Positions 30,151 to 38,782 of a stretch of 42,901 nucleotides of DNA are shown here, piece after piece. Under the pieces are notes generated by a model. The model made no database searches. It was not told where the DNA came from and saw nothing but the letters and a program-made list of their open reading frames with translations. Source of the DNA: a virus. How positions within the stretch are numbered: the stretch's first letter is position 1; every line of letters starts with the position of its first letter. The position numbers were made by a program, and so were the translations under genes. The stretch is taken from positions 1-42,901 of the IMG/VR virus record IMGVR_UViG_3300035670_000456. One strand, 5' to 3'.

Positions 30151-32502
30151 TTAGTCCTTTCTATAACGTTTACCGCGCCAACCGCCCGCGGCTTTAATTG
30201 GCCAGTCTTTGCACCAATGCGGCAACGTGGCCATGATGCGCTCAAATTCTTCAACAGTGCCCCAACCCTCGTCGACTTCGGACACCATTTCGTCATGTAT
30301 GTGTAAAACTGGGTCGTATCCCGCCGCGTCAGCCAATAGCAAAGCGTGGGCGAGAATGTCGCGGGCGGTCGCTTGGACCACGTTCTCGCACAGTTTGCCG
30401 CCATATGTATCAAGTCTGACCCATTGCTTAGTGACTGAGTCCATCCCCATGTAAGTGATCTTGAGAACGGTTTTGCCCCACGGTGTTACGTCAGGGTGTA
30501 GTCGCGGTTGATGATAAGATAGTTTACGACCGCTCAGTAGTTGGATGTATAAAACGTCATCTTTACACCCGAATTTTAAGCCGCGGAACTCAAAGCACTG
30601 TCCGGGGTTTTGGATCGCTGCGACGGCCGCCTCCTCTAGCCCGTACCAAAATTTGACAATCATCGGCGATTCATCACGCCATTTTTTAATATTGGCTTTG
30701 ATCTCCTCGTCGGACATAAACTCGTCGGCGCCGAAGTTTTTCCACGCCCCAAGCCCGCCTTGATACCCGGACGCTAACTCCGCGACCTTGCCGACCTTTT
30801 TCCGCATCGGGTGATGCTGTCCCGTTTCTTTCTTATGCTTGGCAAATTCTTCAAACGGGATGCCCGTAATTTTAGAGGCGGACATCTCATAAATTTTGCC
30901 ATGCGTTCTAAATACTTCGAGACGCCATTCCTCGCCGGCCAGTGCCGCCAAAACCACGGCTTCAATCGCAGAGTAATCCGAGCAAATAAAATCTTTACCG
31001 GGCGCAGCTGTAAACATACCGCGCAGACACCCCGACACAGCCGCAATTGCGTCACCGAACACACGCTCGACAAGATCAAGGCGACGATATTTAATAACCA
31101 TGATCGCATCCTCGACCGCGTCAATGCTCCAATCCTCGGGGGCGAGCGCCCATTCAGGGGCAGAACACCACGGGCACGCCGTCCCGCGGAAATCCCCCGA
31201 GTAGTGGCCACATCCGTTGACAACGTCACAGCGTCGCACCTTTGGCCCGCTATTTGGCAAGTTTTGAGGCTGCGGACCACGACCCGCCCATCTCCCCGTC
31301 CGATCCGCCCCACAATACGAGAGAATGTCACGGATGCGATTGTCGGAGCATAGTCGGCGCGATATTGAATACAGTTTCTTCACACTTGCCGCGCCTAACG
31401 ATGCGCGAATCTCTAACACCCGTTTAACGTCGCCCGGCAAATTGGGACGAGCGAGCAAAGTCTCGACATCGTCAGCTGTCATGCCTGAAACAGGGACTCC
31501 GCGACCTCCGACCCATTCGGTAATCTTTTTGATCTCGCCCGCTGTCTGAACATAGCCGCCAGTGAGTGCGATTAGTTCCGCGGTGTACTTCTCAGTCGCT
31601 TGGCGCACGATCTCAAGACAAGCGTCGACCGCTTCTTTATCAATGTGAACACCACGAAAATTAATTTTTTGATCCAGTAGCCACAATTTTAGCTCGTAAT
31701 CCGACAAGTCGGGGATACAAGCAGATACGGCCGACTCCGCTTTAATATCGCCCAAGTTGTACGTATAATGCGCATTGCCATCGACCAAGGCGTCCGGATC
31801 AGTCGGTCTGATTCGAGTGCGTACGTCGTTCTTGGTCGGGTTTCTTGGCTTGGAGAATTTATCGAGTAGGCGTTTGCCCTCGTCGATCTTTTGGTCCTTA
31901 ACTTCTAAAACCTTGGCAATTTTACCGAGCGCCCCGGGCAATGAGTGCGCCCGAGCTTTGGCCAATGTGTCCCGTAACTGCAAATGGCTCAGAGCGGGCC
32001 ACCCCATGCGCTTATGGCACACGTTCAGCCATATGAAATACTCAAACCCCGAGTTAGCCGCCTCGATTAAACCGCCTTGTAAAATGTGGTTAAAAAGATC
32101 ATAAGGGGGTGGCATTCCCGGAATCCAAAGGCGCGAACCGATGCCGTCTTTTAAATTATATGAGAGGCTCAAAACCTCCGTCGATGGGTGTTCGCTATAT
32201 ACAGCCGCCCCTACCGCCCCGAGACCATGCGGCGCAGTATTCGCCGCGGAAATCCATTTGTTTAACACTGGGTCGAAATTATAGCCGGCTTCGCTATACG
32301 TCTCGAAATCCATGTCTGCCAACACTTCGGCGTACCCCGTAGCGACTTGGATTTTAGTTCCCGCCGCTAGGTCCGACGGGTCAACTTCATAACATACCGA
32401 CGCCGTGTAATCGCTCGACCCCCAATTAAAAACGGTGTCGACGTAATAGCAGTCGCTTTCAGGGTGATGATACACCCCGCGCCAATTGGTCATAGTTGTC
32501 AT
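30151..32502 (-). CDS. DNA polymerase, family A with 3'-5' exonuclease, 783 aa
   Basis: The ATG at 32502 overlaps the stop of the clamp-like gene (ATGA) and is preferred to one 13 codons upstream. Exonuclease motif I (DFETYS) is near residue 64, Exo II-like NSGFEYFIW follows near 155, and Exo III-like YNLGDIKAE is near 260. Polymerase motif A (CSDYSAIEAVV) is near residue 510, the O-helix region (KKVGKVAELASGYQGG) near 575, and motif C (HIHDEM) near 735. Palm metal ligands D and D/E are present. A putative zinc cluster (CGHYSG...CPWC) lies near 430. It should be the replicative polymerase of the phage. Confidence 0.93.
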   Translation of the reverse strand: MTTMTNWRGVYHHPESDCYYVDTVFNWGSSDYTASVCYEVDPSDLAAGTKIQVATGYAEVLADMDFETYSEAGYNFDPVLNKWISAANTAPHGLGAVGAAVYSEHPSTEVLSLSYNLKDGIGSRLWIPGMPPPYDLFNHILQGGLIEAANSGFEYFIWLNVCHKRMGWPALSHLQLRDTLAKARAHSLPGALGKIAKVLEVKDQKIDEGKRLLDKFSKPRNPTKNDVRTRIRPTDPDALVDGNAHYTYNLGDIKAESAVSACIPDLSDYELKLWLLDQKINFRGVHIDKEAVDACLEIVRQATEKYTAELIALTGGYVQTAGEIKKITEWVGGRGVPVSGMTADDVETLLARPNLPGDVKRVLEIRASLGAASVKKLYSISRRLCSDNRIRDILSYCGADRTGRWAGRGPQPQNLPNSGPKVRRCDVVNGCGHYSGDFRGTACPWCSAPEWALAPEDWSIDAVEDAIMVIKYRRLDLVERVFGDAIAAVSGCLRGMFTAAPGKDFICSDYSAIEAVVLAALAGEEWRLEVFRTHGKIYEMSASKITGIPFEEFAKHKKETGQHHPMRKKVGKVAELASGYQGGLGAWKNFGADEFMSDEEIKANIKKWRDESPMIVKFWYGLEEAAVAAIQNPGQCFEFRGLKFGCKDDVLYIQLLSGRKLSYHQPRLHPDVTPWGKTVLKITYMGMDSVTKQWVRLDTYGGKLCENVVQATARDILAHALLLADAAGYDPVLHIHDEMVSEVDEGWGTVEEFERIMATLPHWCKDWPIKAAGGWRGKRYRKD

Positions 32503-33071
32503 AGCCGAAGCCCTTGTATAATGAATTGTCCGAACTCGCAATCGCCCGCGACATTGCCGTCGTAATACGTTTTGCCTGGCTTGGCGAGGGCGTCATTCAA
32601 GTAGACTTGATTGATTGCGACGTCTCCGACCATGAAATAAAAAATTTCTTTTTTCTTGAGGATTTTAACGCCCGGGGTAAATTCCTTGGCGAGTTTCATA
32701 TTCTCGCGTTTTGGTATGACTCGCTTGTATTGCGGATACTTTGCGTCAACGTCAACCCGTAGCCGCGTTTTCGGGCAGTAGTATCCGTTTGATAGGTCGG
32801 TCTCGCCGATGTGCATACGGTGCCCATTCGTGGCCACGATTTCGCCGTTCTCGACGTACACGTAGCGGAGGTACGTCCGAACGTCCCGATCGTCAGCGAC
32901 CGCTTTAGCGACCCAATCAAAAACGTCTTTAGGTTTCTTTGGCACGGACGGGGCGAAATAGTTTATCAGCGCGTCAAGTGTGTAGGTGTCAAGTTCGGCG
33001 CCGTTTTTATTCGCTAAAAGCTTCGTAAAAACTTGGGTCCGGCTAAACTTGTCTGAGTGTGTCAATATCAT
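32499..33071 (-). CDS. Small sliding-clamp-like protein (beta-clamp fragment fold), 190 aa
   Basis: The middle of the protein has LRYVYVENGEIVATNGHRMHI, a close match in spacing to the ATDGHRL loop of bacterial beta clamps, and then YPQYKRVIP, matching the FPDYRRVIP block. Near the C-terminus NQVYLNDAL recalls YLLDAL of the third clamp domain. At 190 aa it is half the size of DnaN (about 370 aa), so it has fewer clamp domains and would need to form a multimer, or it is only a polymerase accessory factor. It is translationally coupled to the polymerase. I hold the family call as likely but unproven. Confidence 0.6.
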   Translation of the reverse strand: MILTHSDKFSRTQVFTKLLANKNGAELDTYTLDALINYFAPSVPKKPKDVFDWVAKAVADDRDVRTYLRYVYVENGEIVATNGHRMHIGETDLSNGYYCPKTRLRVDVDAKYPQYKRVIPKRENMKLAKEFTPGVKILKKKEIFYFMVGDVAINQVYLNDALAKPGKTYYDGNVAGDCEFGQFIIQGLRL

Positions 33072-33724
33072 TTCGGCAGCCCTATCAATTTGTTAAGTGT
33101 GTCCGTTTGCAATGCGATTGGCATCGGTTGCGAAGCGGCGCTAACTTCTTTCGGGATTAACGTGGCGCACTCGGGCCAGTGCTCGACAAGTTTCTCAACC
33201 GTGGCAAAACTATCGACAGCGGCTTGAACGGTATTGCGCAAGATTTTGGTCTGCTCTATCAAATCCTCGGCATCGCTTATGATCGATCGAAACTCTTGTG
33301 TAAACTCGTGGTCGGACGGGTACTCCATGTGCACGGGGGAGTAGAATTTTTTAGAAAATACGTATCCGTCAGGCGAGACCACTATGTCACGACTACGATT
33401 TTTAGAATAAATCGCCCCACTAAAATATATGGGGCGGCTCTCCTCGCCCAATTTAACGTAGACGTCGCTACTTCGATTAAATATGGAGCTCGGGATAAAA
33501 TTCTCAGGGATGCCGCGGCGTTTTAATAGTTCGGAAAACTCTTTTTCGACTACTGCAAGATTAGTGTCTAGGTCCCCCGCATTAAAAGCGGCAAGCCCAT
33601 CGAGTCGGATATTTTCAGCCAGTGCCATGCTTCGAGCTGTCAAGGCTTTTTTAGCTTCGGGAATTGGTGACGCCTTGTATGCGTTTTCTACGATCTTGGT
33701 GCGAAGTTCTTTATTGAGTCTCAT
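33068..33724 (-). CDS. Nmad5-like putative nucleotide-modification protein, 218 aa
   Basis: The N-terminus MRLNKELRTKIVENAYKAS and the C-terminal pattern VDSFATVEKLVEHWPECATLIP ... LNKLIGLP match what I remember of Nmad5 proteins, a family predicted by genome context to be linked to base modification in phage DNA. The biochemical activity of that family is not established. The middle is poorly conserved. It overlaps the clamp-like gene by four bases. A hairpin lies between it and the gene before. Confidence 0.5.
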   Translation of the reverse strand: MRLNKELRTKIVENAYKASPIPEAKKALTARSMALAENIRLDGLAAFNAGDLDTNLAVVEKEFSELLKRRGIPENFIPSSIFNRSSDVYVKLGEESRPIYFSGAIYSKNRSRDIVVSPDGYVFSKKFYSPVHMEYPSDHEFTQEFRSIISDAEDLIEQTKILRNTVQAAVDSFATVEKLVEHWPECATLIPKEVSAASQPMPIALQTDTLNKLIGLPK

Positions 33725-33743
33725 TGTTTAATCCTATTAAAGA

Positions 33744-33760
33744 GCGCCCACTCGGGGCGC
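33744..33760 (-). terminator. Hairpin within the replication operon, possible attenuator
   Basis: GCGCCC (33744-33749) pairs with GGGCGC (33755-33760) around five bases; on the minus strand TCTTT follows. The T run is short, so partial termination or protection of the upstream message is more likely than a full stop. Confidence 0.45.
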
Positions 33761-33774
33761 CTTGGTTGATTTAT

Positions 33775-34698
33775 TTAAGCGCGCGGCTGTGCATTAATTT
33801 GGTCGTCGCTCCAACCCGAAGCGTGTAATTGCTCTCGTGTCCACGCTTGGCCGTTAATGAGGAATTTCTCCTCTACGACGGGCGCAACCGGTGCGACTGG
33901 TGCGGGGTTGAGGAAATCGGGAGCGGGTTGGACTGCGACAGGCTGCGGACTAGGAACGGCAGACACGGGCGTAGCCGGCGCCGTCACAGCCCCAACAGGC
34001 GCGGCAGACACAGGCGTAGCCGGTGCCGTCGTTCCGACTGGCATAGCCGCCAATGTAGGCTGTGGCGTGGTCACGGACCCTACAGGTGCCGCCGGCATAG
34101 GATTAGCGCCAAAGATCGCAGCCGCATCGATACCGCTAAAAATCTCCTCGCCCGCATGACTGAATTGCACCGCGACCGGGTTTAAGTAGATGCCCGGTTT
34201 TTGGGCGTTGCCGTTCGGTGCGATAGACAGGTGAACTCGAACATAGTCGCCGCGCTTAACGGCTTTTGACTCAGCCGCGATCAATTGATTATTACGATCA
34301 TAGATTTTTGGCGCGATGCTTGTCGCTAAGTTTAAAACCCAGTGTCCCGGATACCCCTCTTTATCACACGGGCGGTTATTGTTTTGGTTCATCACCGTAC
34401 TGTCACCGTCAATAAGTTTGAAAGCAAAATCTTGGCGCAAGCACTGACCCTGTGCATCAAAGAGGGTCGGGAACCCTTGACGGCCCGCTTGTGTCATCGC
34501 CGCCCAAAGCGCCCCGAAAGTCGGGTCGGTTTTTGCGATCGCTAGTCCGATGTAATACTCTTGACGAGGTTGTCCTGCATTTGCGCCAGTTTTAACCACT
34601 AACGGGGCGCCCGAGTGGTCAGTCGTTCGAGGTGTGAAAAGGTCCCCCGCTACGATGCGGCCGACTGGTGTAGTAAATTCAATGCGTTCATTTGCCAT
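33775..34698 (-). CDS. DUF2815 protein, probable single-strand DNA-binding, 307 aa
   Basis: The ATG at 34698 has GGAG nine bases upstream; the in-frame start 13 codons earlier lies in the nuclease gene. Residues 1-185 (TPVGRIVAGDLFTPRT, YYIGLAIAKTDPTFGALW, SIAPNGNAQKPGIYLNPVAVQFSHAGEEIFSG) match DUF2815, regarded as an OB-fold ssDNA-binding family next to phage polymerases. About 195-275 is a low-complexity P/A/V/T linker with repeated PVGAVTAPATPVSA. The end (FLINGQAWTREQLHASGWSDDQI) is a small C-terminal module shared by several phage replication proteins. Strong context: DUF2800 nuclease upstream, clamp-like protein and polymerase downstream. Confidence 0.75.
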   Translation of the reverse strand: MANERIEFTTPVGRIVAGDLFTPRTTDHSGAPLVVKTGANAGQPRQEYYIGLAIAKTDPTFGALWAAMTQAGRQGFPTLFDAQGQCLRQDFAFKLIDGDSTVMNQNNNRPCDKEGYPGHWVLNLATSIAPKIYDRNNQLIAAESKAVKRGDYVRVHLSIAPNGNAQKPGIYLNPVAVQFSHAGEEIFSGIDAAAIFGANPMPAAPVGSVTTPQPTLAAMPVGTTAPATPVSAAPVGAVTAPATPVSAVPSPQPVAVQPAPDFLNPAPVAPVAPVVEEKFLINGQAWTREQLHASGWSDDQINAQPRA

Positions 34699-35860
34699 GG
34701 TTATTATCTCCAAAAATGTGGCGGGCTTTTGAGCCATCGTCAGGGACCACTTTTAATCCTGTGACTGGTTTATGAGTGTATTCTTTAATGACGGCTTCGT
34801 CAATACCTAATTTAATCGCTTGTTTCGGTGTGACAGCCGTCGGCTTTCTTAAATCGATTTGCAGCATGTCACCGAGTAGAAACACCTCGTCTATGGGTTT
34901 TGACCACGTTTGTCGACCTACTGTCTGAGTCACCCCATAGCCCGGGACGTGCTTGCCGCTTCGGACCATGTTCTCGACTTGTTGCTCTAACGTGTCTTTG
35001 ATCGCTTCGAGTTGCTTTACCGCCCTCGTAACGATGGTTAATTGCGTGGCCGTGGCTTCATCGCTCATATAAAGCGGCAGCGCTTGGCTTGCAACTTCGT
35101 ACAATCGAACCGATGCAGAGATCGCAGATTGACACCCGTGTCGAGCGTGGCAATAGCGACAATGTGGTCCGGATTGAGTCTCGCCTAGCCCACTCATAGC
35201 GAGCGCGGCGGCGTCTTTCATCCGTTGAAAGTACGGCAGCAAATCGCCCAACGTGGTCGTCCATGTCCGCGATGGTCCGTCCGCATGAAATGATCGAGGT
35301 TGATTAATATTTAGGATAAACTTCATTCCGTGCTGTCTATCCAATACAAACGGAGTGAACCGTAATAAATGATCTACAACGCCCGCGGCGTATGCGATTA
35401 GTTGCCAGTTCTCGAACACCTCGACCGGGTCATGGCCATACTTAAAGTCGCTTATGTACACCGTGCTATTTTTCAAATCAACAATGAAAAAATCGGGCGT
35501 TCCGAAAACGTGCTCGTTAATGCTCGACATCGTGAGGCGGCGCTCTAGCCCGAAAGACTCGCCACCAAAGACGCCAGTTTTGAGCATAATCTCGCGACAT
35601 TTACCCGCGAAATACTCCGCAGCGTCTAACATTTCTTCGTCAATGACCACGTTATTTGACGTAATGTCGCCGATCTGAGGATTATACGCTCCGCCACGTG
35701 CGTAGCTGTCTATGAATTTTGCCGCGACTTCATGGGCCGCCGTTCCAGTGCGTGAGTGCTCCGTGTCCGTCAGCTCGGGAAAGGATTGGGACATTACGGC
35801 CCAACCCGGACACATGACCCACATACTAGCCGCCGAGGGCGCTAATACTGAGTGATCCAT
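34688..35860 (-). CDS. DUF2800 nuclease (PD-(D/E)XK, RecB/Cas4-like), 390 aa
   Basis: The N-terminal ASMWVMCPGW carries one Cys, and CRYCHARHGC near residue 230 has three more, the usual four-cysteine Fe-S arrangement of RecB/Cas4-type nucleases. GTPDFFIVDLKNSTVYISDFKYG (about residues 118-140) is the PD-(D/E)XK core. A GTAAHEVAAKFID helix supplies the preceding His/Glu motif. It likely acts as the phage recombination exonuclease with DUF2815. It ends 11 bp inside the next gene. Confidence 0.85.
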   Translation of the reverse strand: MDHSVLAPSAASMWVMCPGWAVMSQSFPELTDTEHSRTGTAAHEVAAKFIDSYARGGAYNPQIGDITSNNVVIDEEMLDAAEYFAGKCREIMLKTGVFGGESFGLERRLTMSSINEHVFGTPDFFIVDLKNSTVYISDFKYGHDPVEVFENWQLIAYAAGVVDHLLRFTPFVLDRQHGMKFILNINQPRSFHADGPSRTWTTTLGDLLPYFQRMKDAAALAMSGLGETQSGPHCRYCHARHGCQSAISASVRLYEVASQALPLYMSDEATATQLTIVTRAVKQLEAIKDTLEQQVENMVRSGKHVPGYGVTQTVGRQTWSKPIDEVFLLGDMLQIDLRKPTAVTPKQAIKLGIDEAVIKEYTHKPVTGLKVVPDDGSKARHIFGDNNHGK

Positions 35861-36643
35861 CTATAGCCCCAATGCAGCCGCTACACGCGGGATAAGTTCC
35901 GGACGAGGCGCCACTACCGCCAATGACGTGATAGCGGGGTCAATAGTCGGCAAGATGGCCGCGACGGTCGCTTGATCAATTTTCGCCGCAGTAATCGCCG
36001 CCATTAATTGTGCAAATGTGGTGATACTTCCCGCGGCCGGTGCAGTCGGAGCGGGTGCCGCGACAAGCGGATCAGGGTTCGGATGTAGCCCGTGTGTCTC
36101 GGTCACTGGTGTAGCGGTAGGGATCGCCATCACGCCGCGCAATTCTGCTTTGACTTGTTCGACGAGGGCCTCGTCAACTCCGCGTTTTAATTTCCACGTG
36201 CTATCCTTTACGAGCTTTTCTTTGCTCGACGAATGGATTCGACCGTCCCACGGCAGCCCCTCGCTATCTACGGGCACATTCGTAGCAGTCTCCGTAGTCG
36301 TACTCGTCGAAGTAGTAGCGACCGGAGCCGGAGCAGATGGGGCCGTCGGGAAAGGGCTATCGTTCGCAGAAGATGCAGAAGCCGCGGGAGGTGTAGCCGA
36401 CTCCGCCGCAGTGGTCGCACCAAAAGCCGCCACTGGGTCGAACGGCAAAGGGTTCTCTCCGATGCTAACAAGGTGCTCATTCACAGCTTGATTGAGATTG
36501 GTGGGCACTTGGGCCGCTTCCGCAATGGTTGAGATGTCAGGGTCCGCAAGCTCTAAGTCATGCACCATGCCAGTGAGCATTCCGATAGCATGTTTCAGCG
36601 CGTTTAATTGTAAAGGGACCGTGATCGATACTTGATTAGTCAT
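35861..36643 (-). CDS. Phage replication-region protein with LPWD..IHSSSK motif, 260 aa
   Basis: Residues 1-70 are helical. About 75-120 is a low-complexity A/P/S/T stretch. Then comes a conserved block EGLPWDGRIHSSSKEK..DSTWKLKRGVDEALV, which I know from many phage replication regions under the label hypothetical protein. A further linker and a C-terminal helical part (FAQLMAAITAAKIDQATV) follow. It directly precedes the DUF2800 gene with no gap. A DNA-binding or adaptor role is inference. Confidence 0.6.
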   Translation of the reverse strand: MTNQVSITVPLQLNALKHAIGMLTGMVHDLELADPDISTIAEAAQVPTNLNQAVNEHLVSIGENPLPFDPVAAFGATTAAESATPPAASASSANDSPFPTAPSAPAPVATTSTSTTTETATNVPVDSEGLPWDGRIHSSSKEKLVKDSTWKLKRGVDEALVEQVKAELRGVMAIPTATPVTETHGLHPNPDPLVAAPAPTAPAAGSITTFAQLMAAITAAKIDQATVAAILPTIDPAITSLAVVAPRPELIPRVAAALGL

Positions 36644-36645
36644 TT

Positions 36646-36930
36646 TTAATTTACCCCTATGATCAATTGAGTTACAGGTGTGTGGTTAATAACGTTCGCT
36701 AAAAATTCGCGGAGTAGCGACTCGCCGCTTAAACGGTGTGGATAGTTATTTTCTGTTTTTAGAAAATTTTGGATACCCTCCACGCTGACCGTGAATTCGC
36801 CATCACCATTGGTCCCGGTGTCCATTTCCGTAGCGTGGAAATATTCGAAGAAATTAGACATATCTCCCGACACGTTTAGGGTGTCTATCTCCTCGCGCTT
36901 GGGTGTCAGCGCTCTAAATGAATAAGACAT
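36646..36930 (-). CDS. First gene of the minus replication operon, 94 aa, unknown
   Basis: A 94-aa acidic protein with no known motif (SFRALTPKREEIDTLNVSGDMSNFFEYF at the start). GAGAGAC lies seven to eight bases upstream of the ATG. It is the promoter-proximal gene of an operon of at least nine genes, about 25 bases after the expected transcription start. Confidence 0.6.
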   Translation of the reverse strand: MSYSFRALTPKREEIDTLNVSGDMSNFFEYFHATEMDTGTNGDGEFTVSVEGIQNFLKTENNYPHRLSGESLLREFLANVINHTPVTQLIIGVN

Positions 36931-36947
36931 TTAAGTGTCTCTCGTTG

Positions 36948-36976
36948 TTGACAGTAAGGCGAGATTATTCCATAAT
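36948..36976 (+). promoter_or_regulatory. Plus-strand promoter for the helicase arm
   Basis: TTGACA (36948-36953), 17 bases, CATAAT (36971-36976). It overlaps the opposing promoter at 36962-36990 for 15 bp, so both cannot be occupied at once. Confidence 0.75.
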
Positions 36977-36990
36977 GACGGACATGTCAA
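36962..36990 (-). promoter_or_regulatory. Minus-strand conserved-spacer promoter for the replication operon
   Basis: Minus strand: TTGACA (36985-36990), spacer TGTCCGTCATTATGGAA, TAATCT (36962-36967). It shares CCGTCA-TAT-GAA with the other promoters of this family. Confidence 0.8.
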
Positions 36991-37007
36991 TAGTGAGTTA
37001 AAAAATA

Positions 37008-38723
37008 ATGCCGCAGCTTCGAGGGTATCAACAAAAAATTAAGTCCGATATTTATGCGGCGTGGGATAGCGGCGCTCAAAACGTGCTCGCCGTGCTACCT
37101 ACTGGGGCGGGCAAAACGGTCACGTTCTCGGACGTTATCCACGACCATGACGAGCCGAGCTGCGCCATCGTGCATCGTCAGGAATTAGTCGGGCAGATTT
37201 CTACCGCACTGGCGCGAAATGGCGTTAGACATCGTGTGATCGGTCCGCCTAAAGTTACAAAAATGTGCGTCAACTTACACATGGATGAATTGGGGCGCTC
37301 GTATGTTGATCCGAACTCGTGGCACGCCGTAGCCGGGGTTGACACGATTATCAGACGCACCGCGGAGCTAGAAACGTGGTCAAGATCGGTTCGTCGTTGG
37401 GTCGGCGACGAGTTTCACCATTTTTTACGCGAGAATAAATGGGGCAAAGCGATCGAAATGTTCCCGAATGCTAGGGGCTTGGGCGTTACGGCCACGCCTT
37501 GCCGCGCTGACGGTAAAGGGCTAGGGCGACACGCTGACGGCGTGGTCGATGTAATGATCGAGGGGCCGACCATGCGCGAGTTGATCGACATGGGCTATCT
37601 AACCGATTATCGGATTTTCTCGCCTCCGTCAGATTATCACCGCCCCAATATTGTCGGGACGAGCGGGGACTATACACGCGACGGGATGCGCAAAGCTGCG
37701 CGAGAATCTCATATCGTTGGTGATGTAGTCGAGCATTACCTCCGCATCGCACCGGGCAAACTGGGCGTGACATTCGTGCCGGACTTGGACACCGCGGCAG
37801 AAGTTGCAGCGCAGTTCAACGCTCGGGGCGTTCCCGCTGCGGTTGTCAGTGGTGAATCATCCGACGAGGAACGTACAAGACTGCTCCGTATGTTCAAAAA
37901 CAAACAACTTATGCAGCTTGTCAATGTGGACTTATTCGGCGAGGGTTTCGACTTGCCCGCTATCGAAGTGGTTTCGTTTGCCCGCCCGACTGAGTCCTTG
38001 TCGCTCTATATCCAACAATTTGGCCGCGTGCTCCGTTTGATGCTTGGCTCAGAATTGCACGCGATATGGGAGTCACTCAGCCCCACACAACGTAAAGCGT
38101 ATATCGCAGCGAGCACAAAGCCACACGGTATCATTATTGACCACGTTGGTAATGTTACGCGTCACCGTTTGCCGGATGCCACTCGCGCATGGTCACTCGA
38201 TCGTCGGGACCGCCGTAGTGGCTCGTCTAGGGATTCAGGCGTACCAATGTGGACGTGTCTCCAGTGCTCCGGATCATGGGAAAAGATTTATAAAACTTGC
38301 TTAGGTTGCGGCGCTCCGATGCCTGAGCCAAGCGCGAGAAGTGGCCCCGAGTTTGTCGACGGCGATCTAATCGAGCTAGACCCGTTTGTATTGGAAAAGA
38401 TGCGCGGGGAGATCGCACGGATCGACATGCACCCGGAGGCGTACCGAGTAGAGCTATCCGCTAAGTATGTCCCGACCATAGGCCAACACGCCCACGTTAA
38501 ACGCCACGTTGAGCGACAAGAGGCACAGCGACAATTGCGCGACTCTCTCGCTTGGTGGGGCGGGTATCAAAGGGCGCTCGGGCGTGACGATTCGGAGAGT
38601 TACAGAAGATTTTATTATCAGTTCGGGGTCGATGTGCTCACAGCGCAGACGCTCAACGCAAAAGGCGCGCTCGATCTGCGGGCGCGAGTTGATTCACATT
38701 TAACAGGAGTGATTCGGAAATGA
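37008..38723 (+). CDS. SF2 DNA helicase (DEAD/DEAH-like) with zinc finger, 571 aa
   Basis: Motif I LPTGAGKTV is near residue 30, motif II is GDEFHHF (DExH box) near 137, motif III GVTATP follows near 160, and motif VI is QQFGRVLRL near 340. A Cys4 finger (CLQCSG...CLGCG, about 415-440) follows the helicase core. It probably unwinds or remodels forks or recombination intermediates, like other phage SF2 helicases of the type found beside VRR-NUC nucleases. The message starts from 36948-36976. Its stop overlaps a tiny ORF (ATGA). Confidence 0.9.
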   Translation: MPQLRGYQQKIKSDIYAAWDSGAQNVLAVLPTGAGKTVTFSDVIHDHDEPSCAIVHRQELVGQISTALARNGVRHRVIGPPKVTKMCVNLHMDELGRSYVDPNSWHAVAGVDTIIRRTAELETWSRSVRRWVGDEFHHFLRENKWGKAIEMFPNARGLGVTATPCRADGKGLGRHADGVVDVMIEGPTMRELIDMGYLTDYRIFSPPSDYHRPNIVGTSGDYTRDGMRKAARESHIVGDVVEHYLRIAPGKLGVTFVPDLDTAAEVAAQFNARGVPAAVVSGESSDEERTRLLRMFKNKQLMQLVNVDLFGEGFDLPAIEVVSFARPTESLSLYIQQFGRVLRLMLGSELHAIWESLSPTQRKAYIAASTKPHGIIIDHVGNVTRHRLPDATRAWSLDRRDRRSGSSRDSGVPMWTCLQCSGSWEKIYKTCLGCGAPMPEPSARSGPEFVDGDLIELDPFVLEKMRGEIARIDMHPEAYRVELSAKYVPTIGQHAHVKRHVERQEAQRQLRDSLAWWGGYQRALGRDDSESYRRFYYQFGVDVLTAQTLNAKGALDLRARVDSHLTGVIRK

Positions 38724-38782
38724 ATTTAATTGATCAATTGGGCGACTACGAGGAGATTGCGAACAATGCACGTTCTGAATAA
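38720..38782 (+). CDS. Possible 20-aa ORF coupled to the helicase gene
   Basis: An ATG overlapping the helicase stop opens a frame of 20 codons (MNLIDQLGDYEEIANNARSE). Similar openings (MNLIDQLGGYE) begin longer proteins in other phages as I recall them, so this may be a truncated remnant. Alternatively it is a leader that carries ribosomes to the next start at 38766, 14 bases before this frame ends. Confidence 0.35.
   Translation: MNLIDQLGDYEEIANNARSE

Noticed and set aside
29904-30413. Long 169-aa version of the zinc-ribbon gene
   Set aside because: The upstream half lies inside the polymerase gene; the ATG at 30146 has an SD and fits the operon.
30811-31353. 180-aa plus-strand ORF in the polymerase gene
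   Set aside because: Antisense to conserved polymerase motifs; arginine-rich shadow composition.
36018-36491. 157-aa plus-strand ORF
   Set aside because: Arises from the low-complexity A/P/S/T linker of the 260-aa minus-strand protein.
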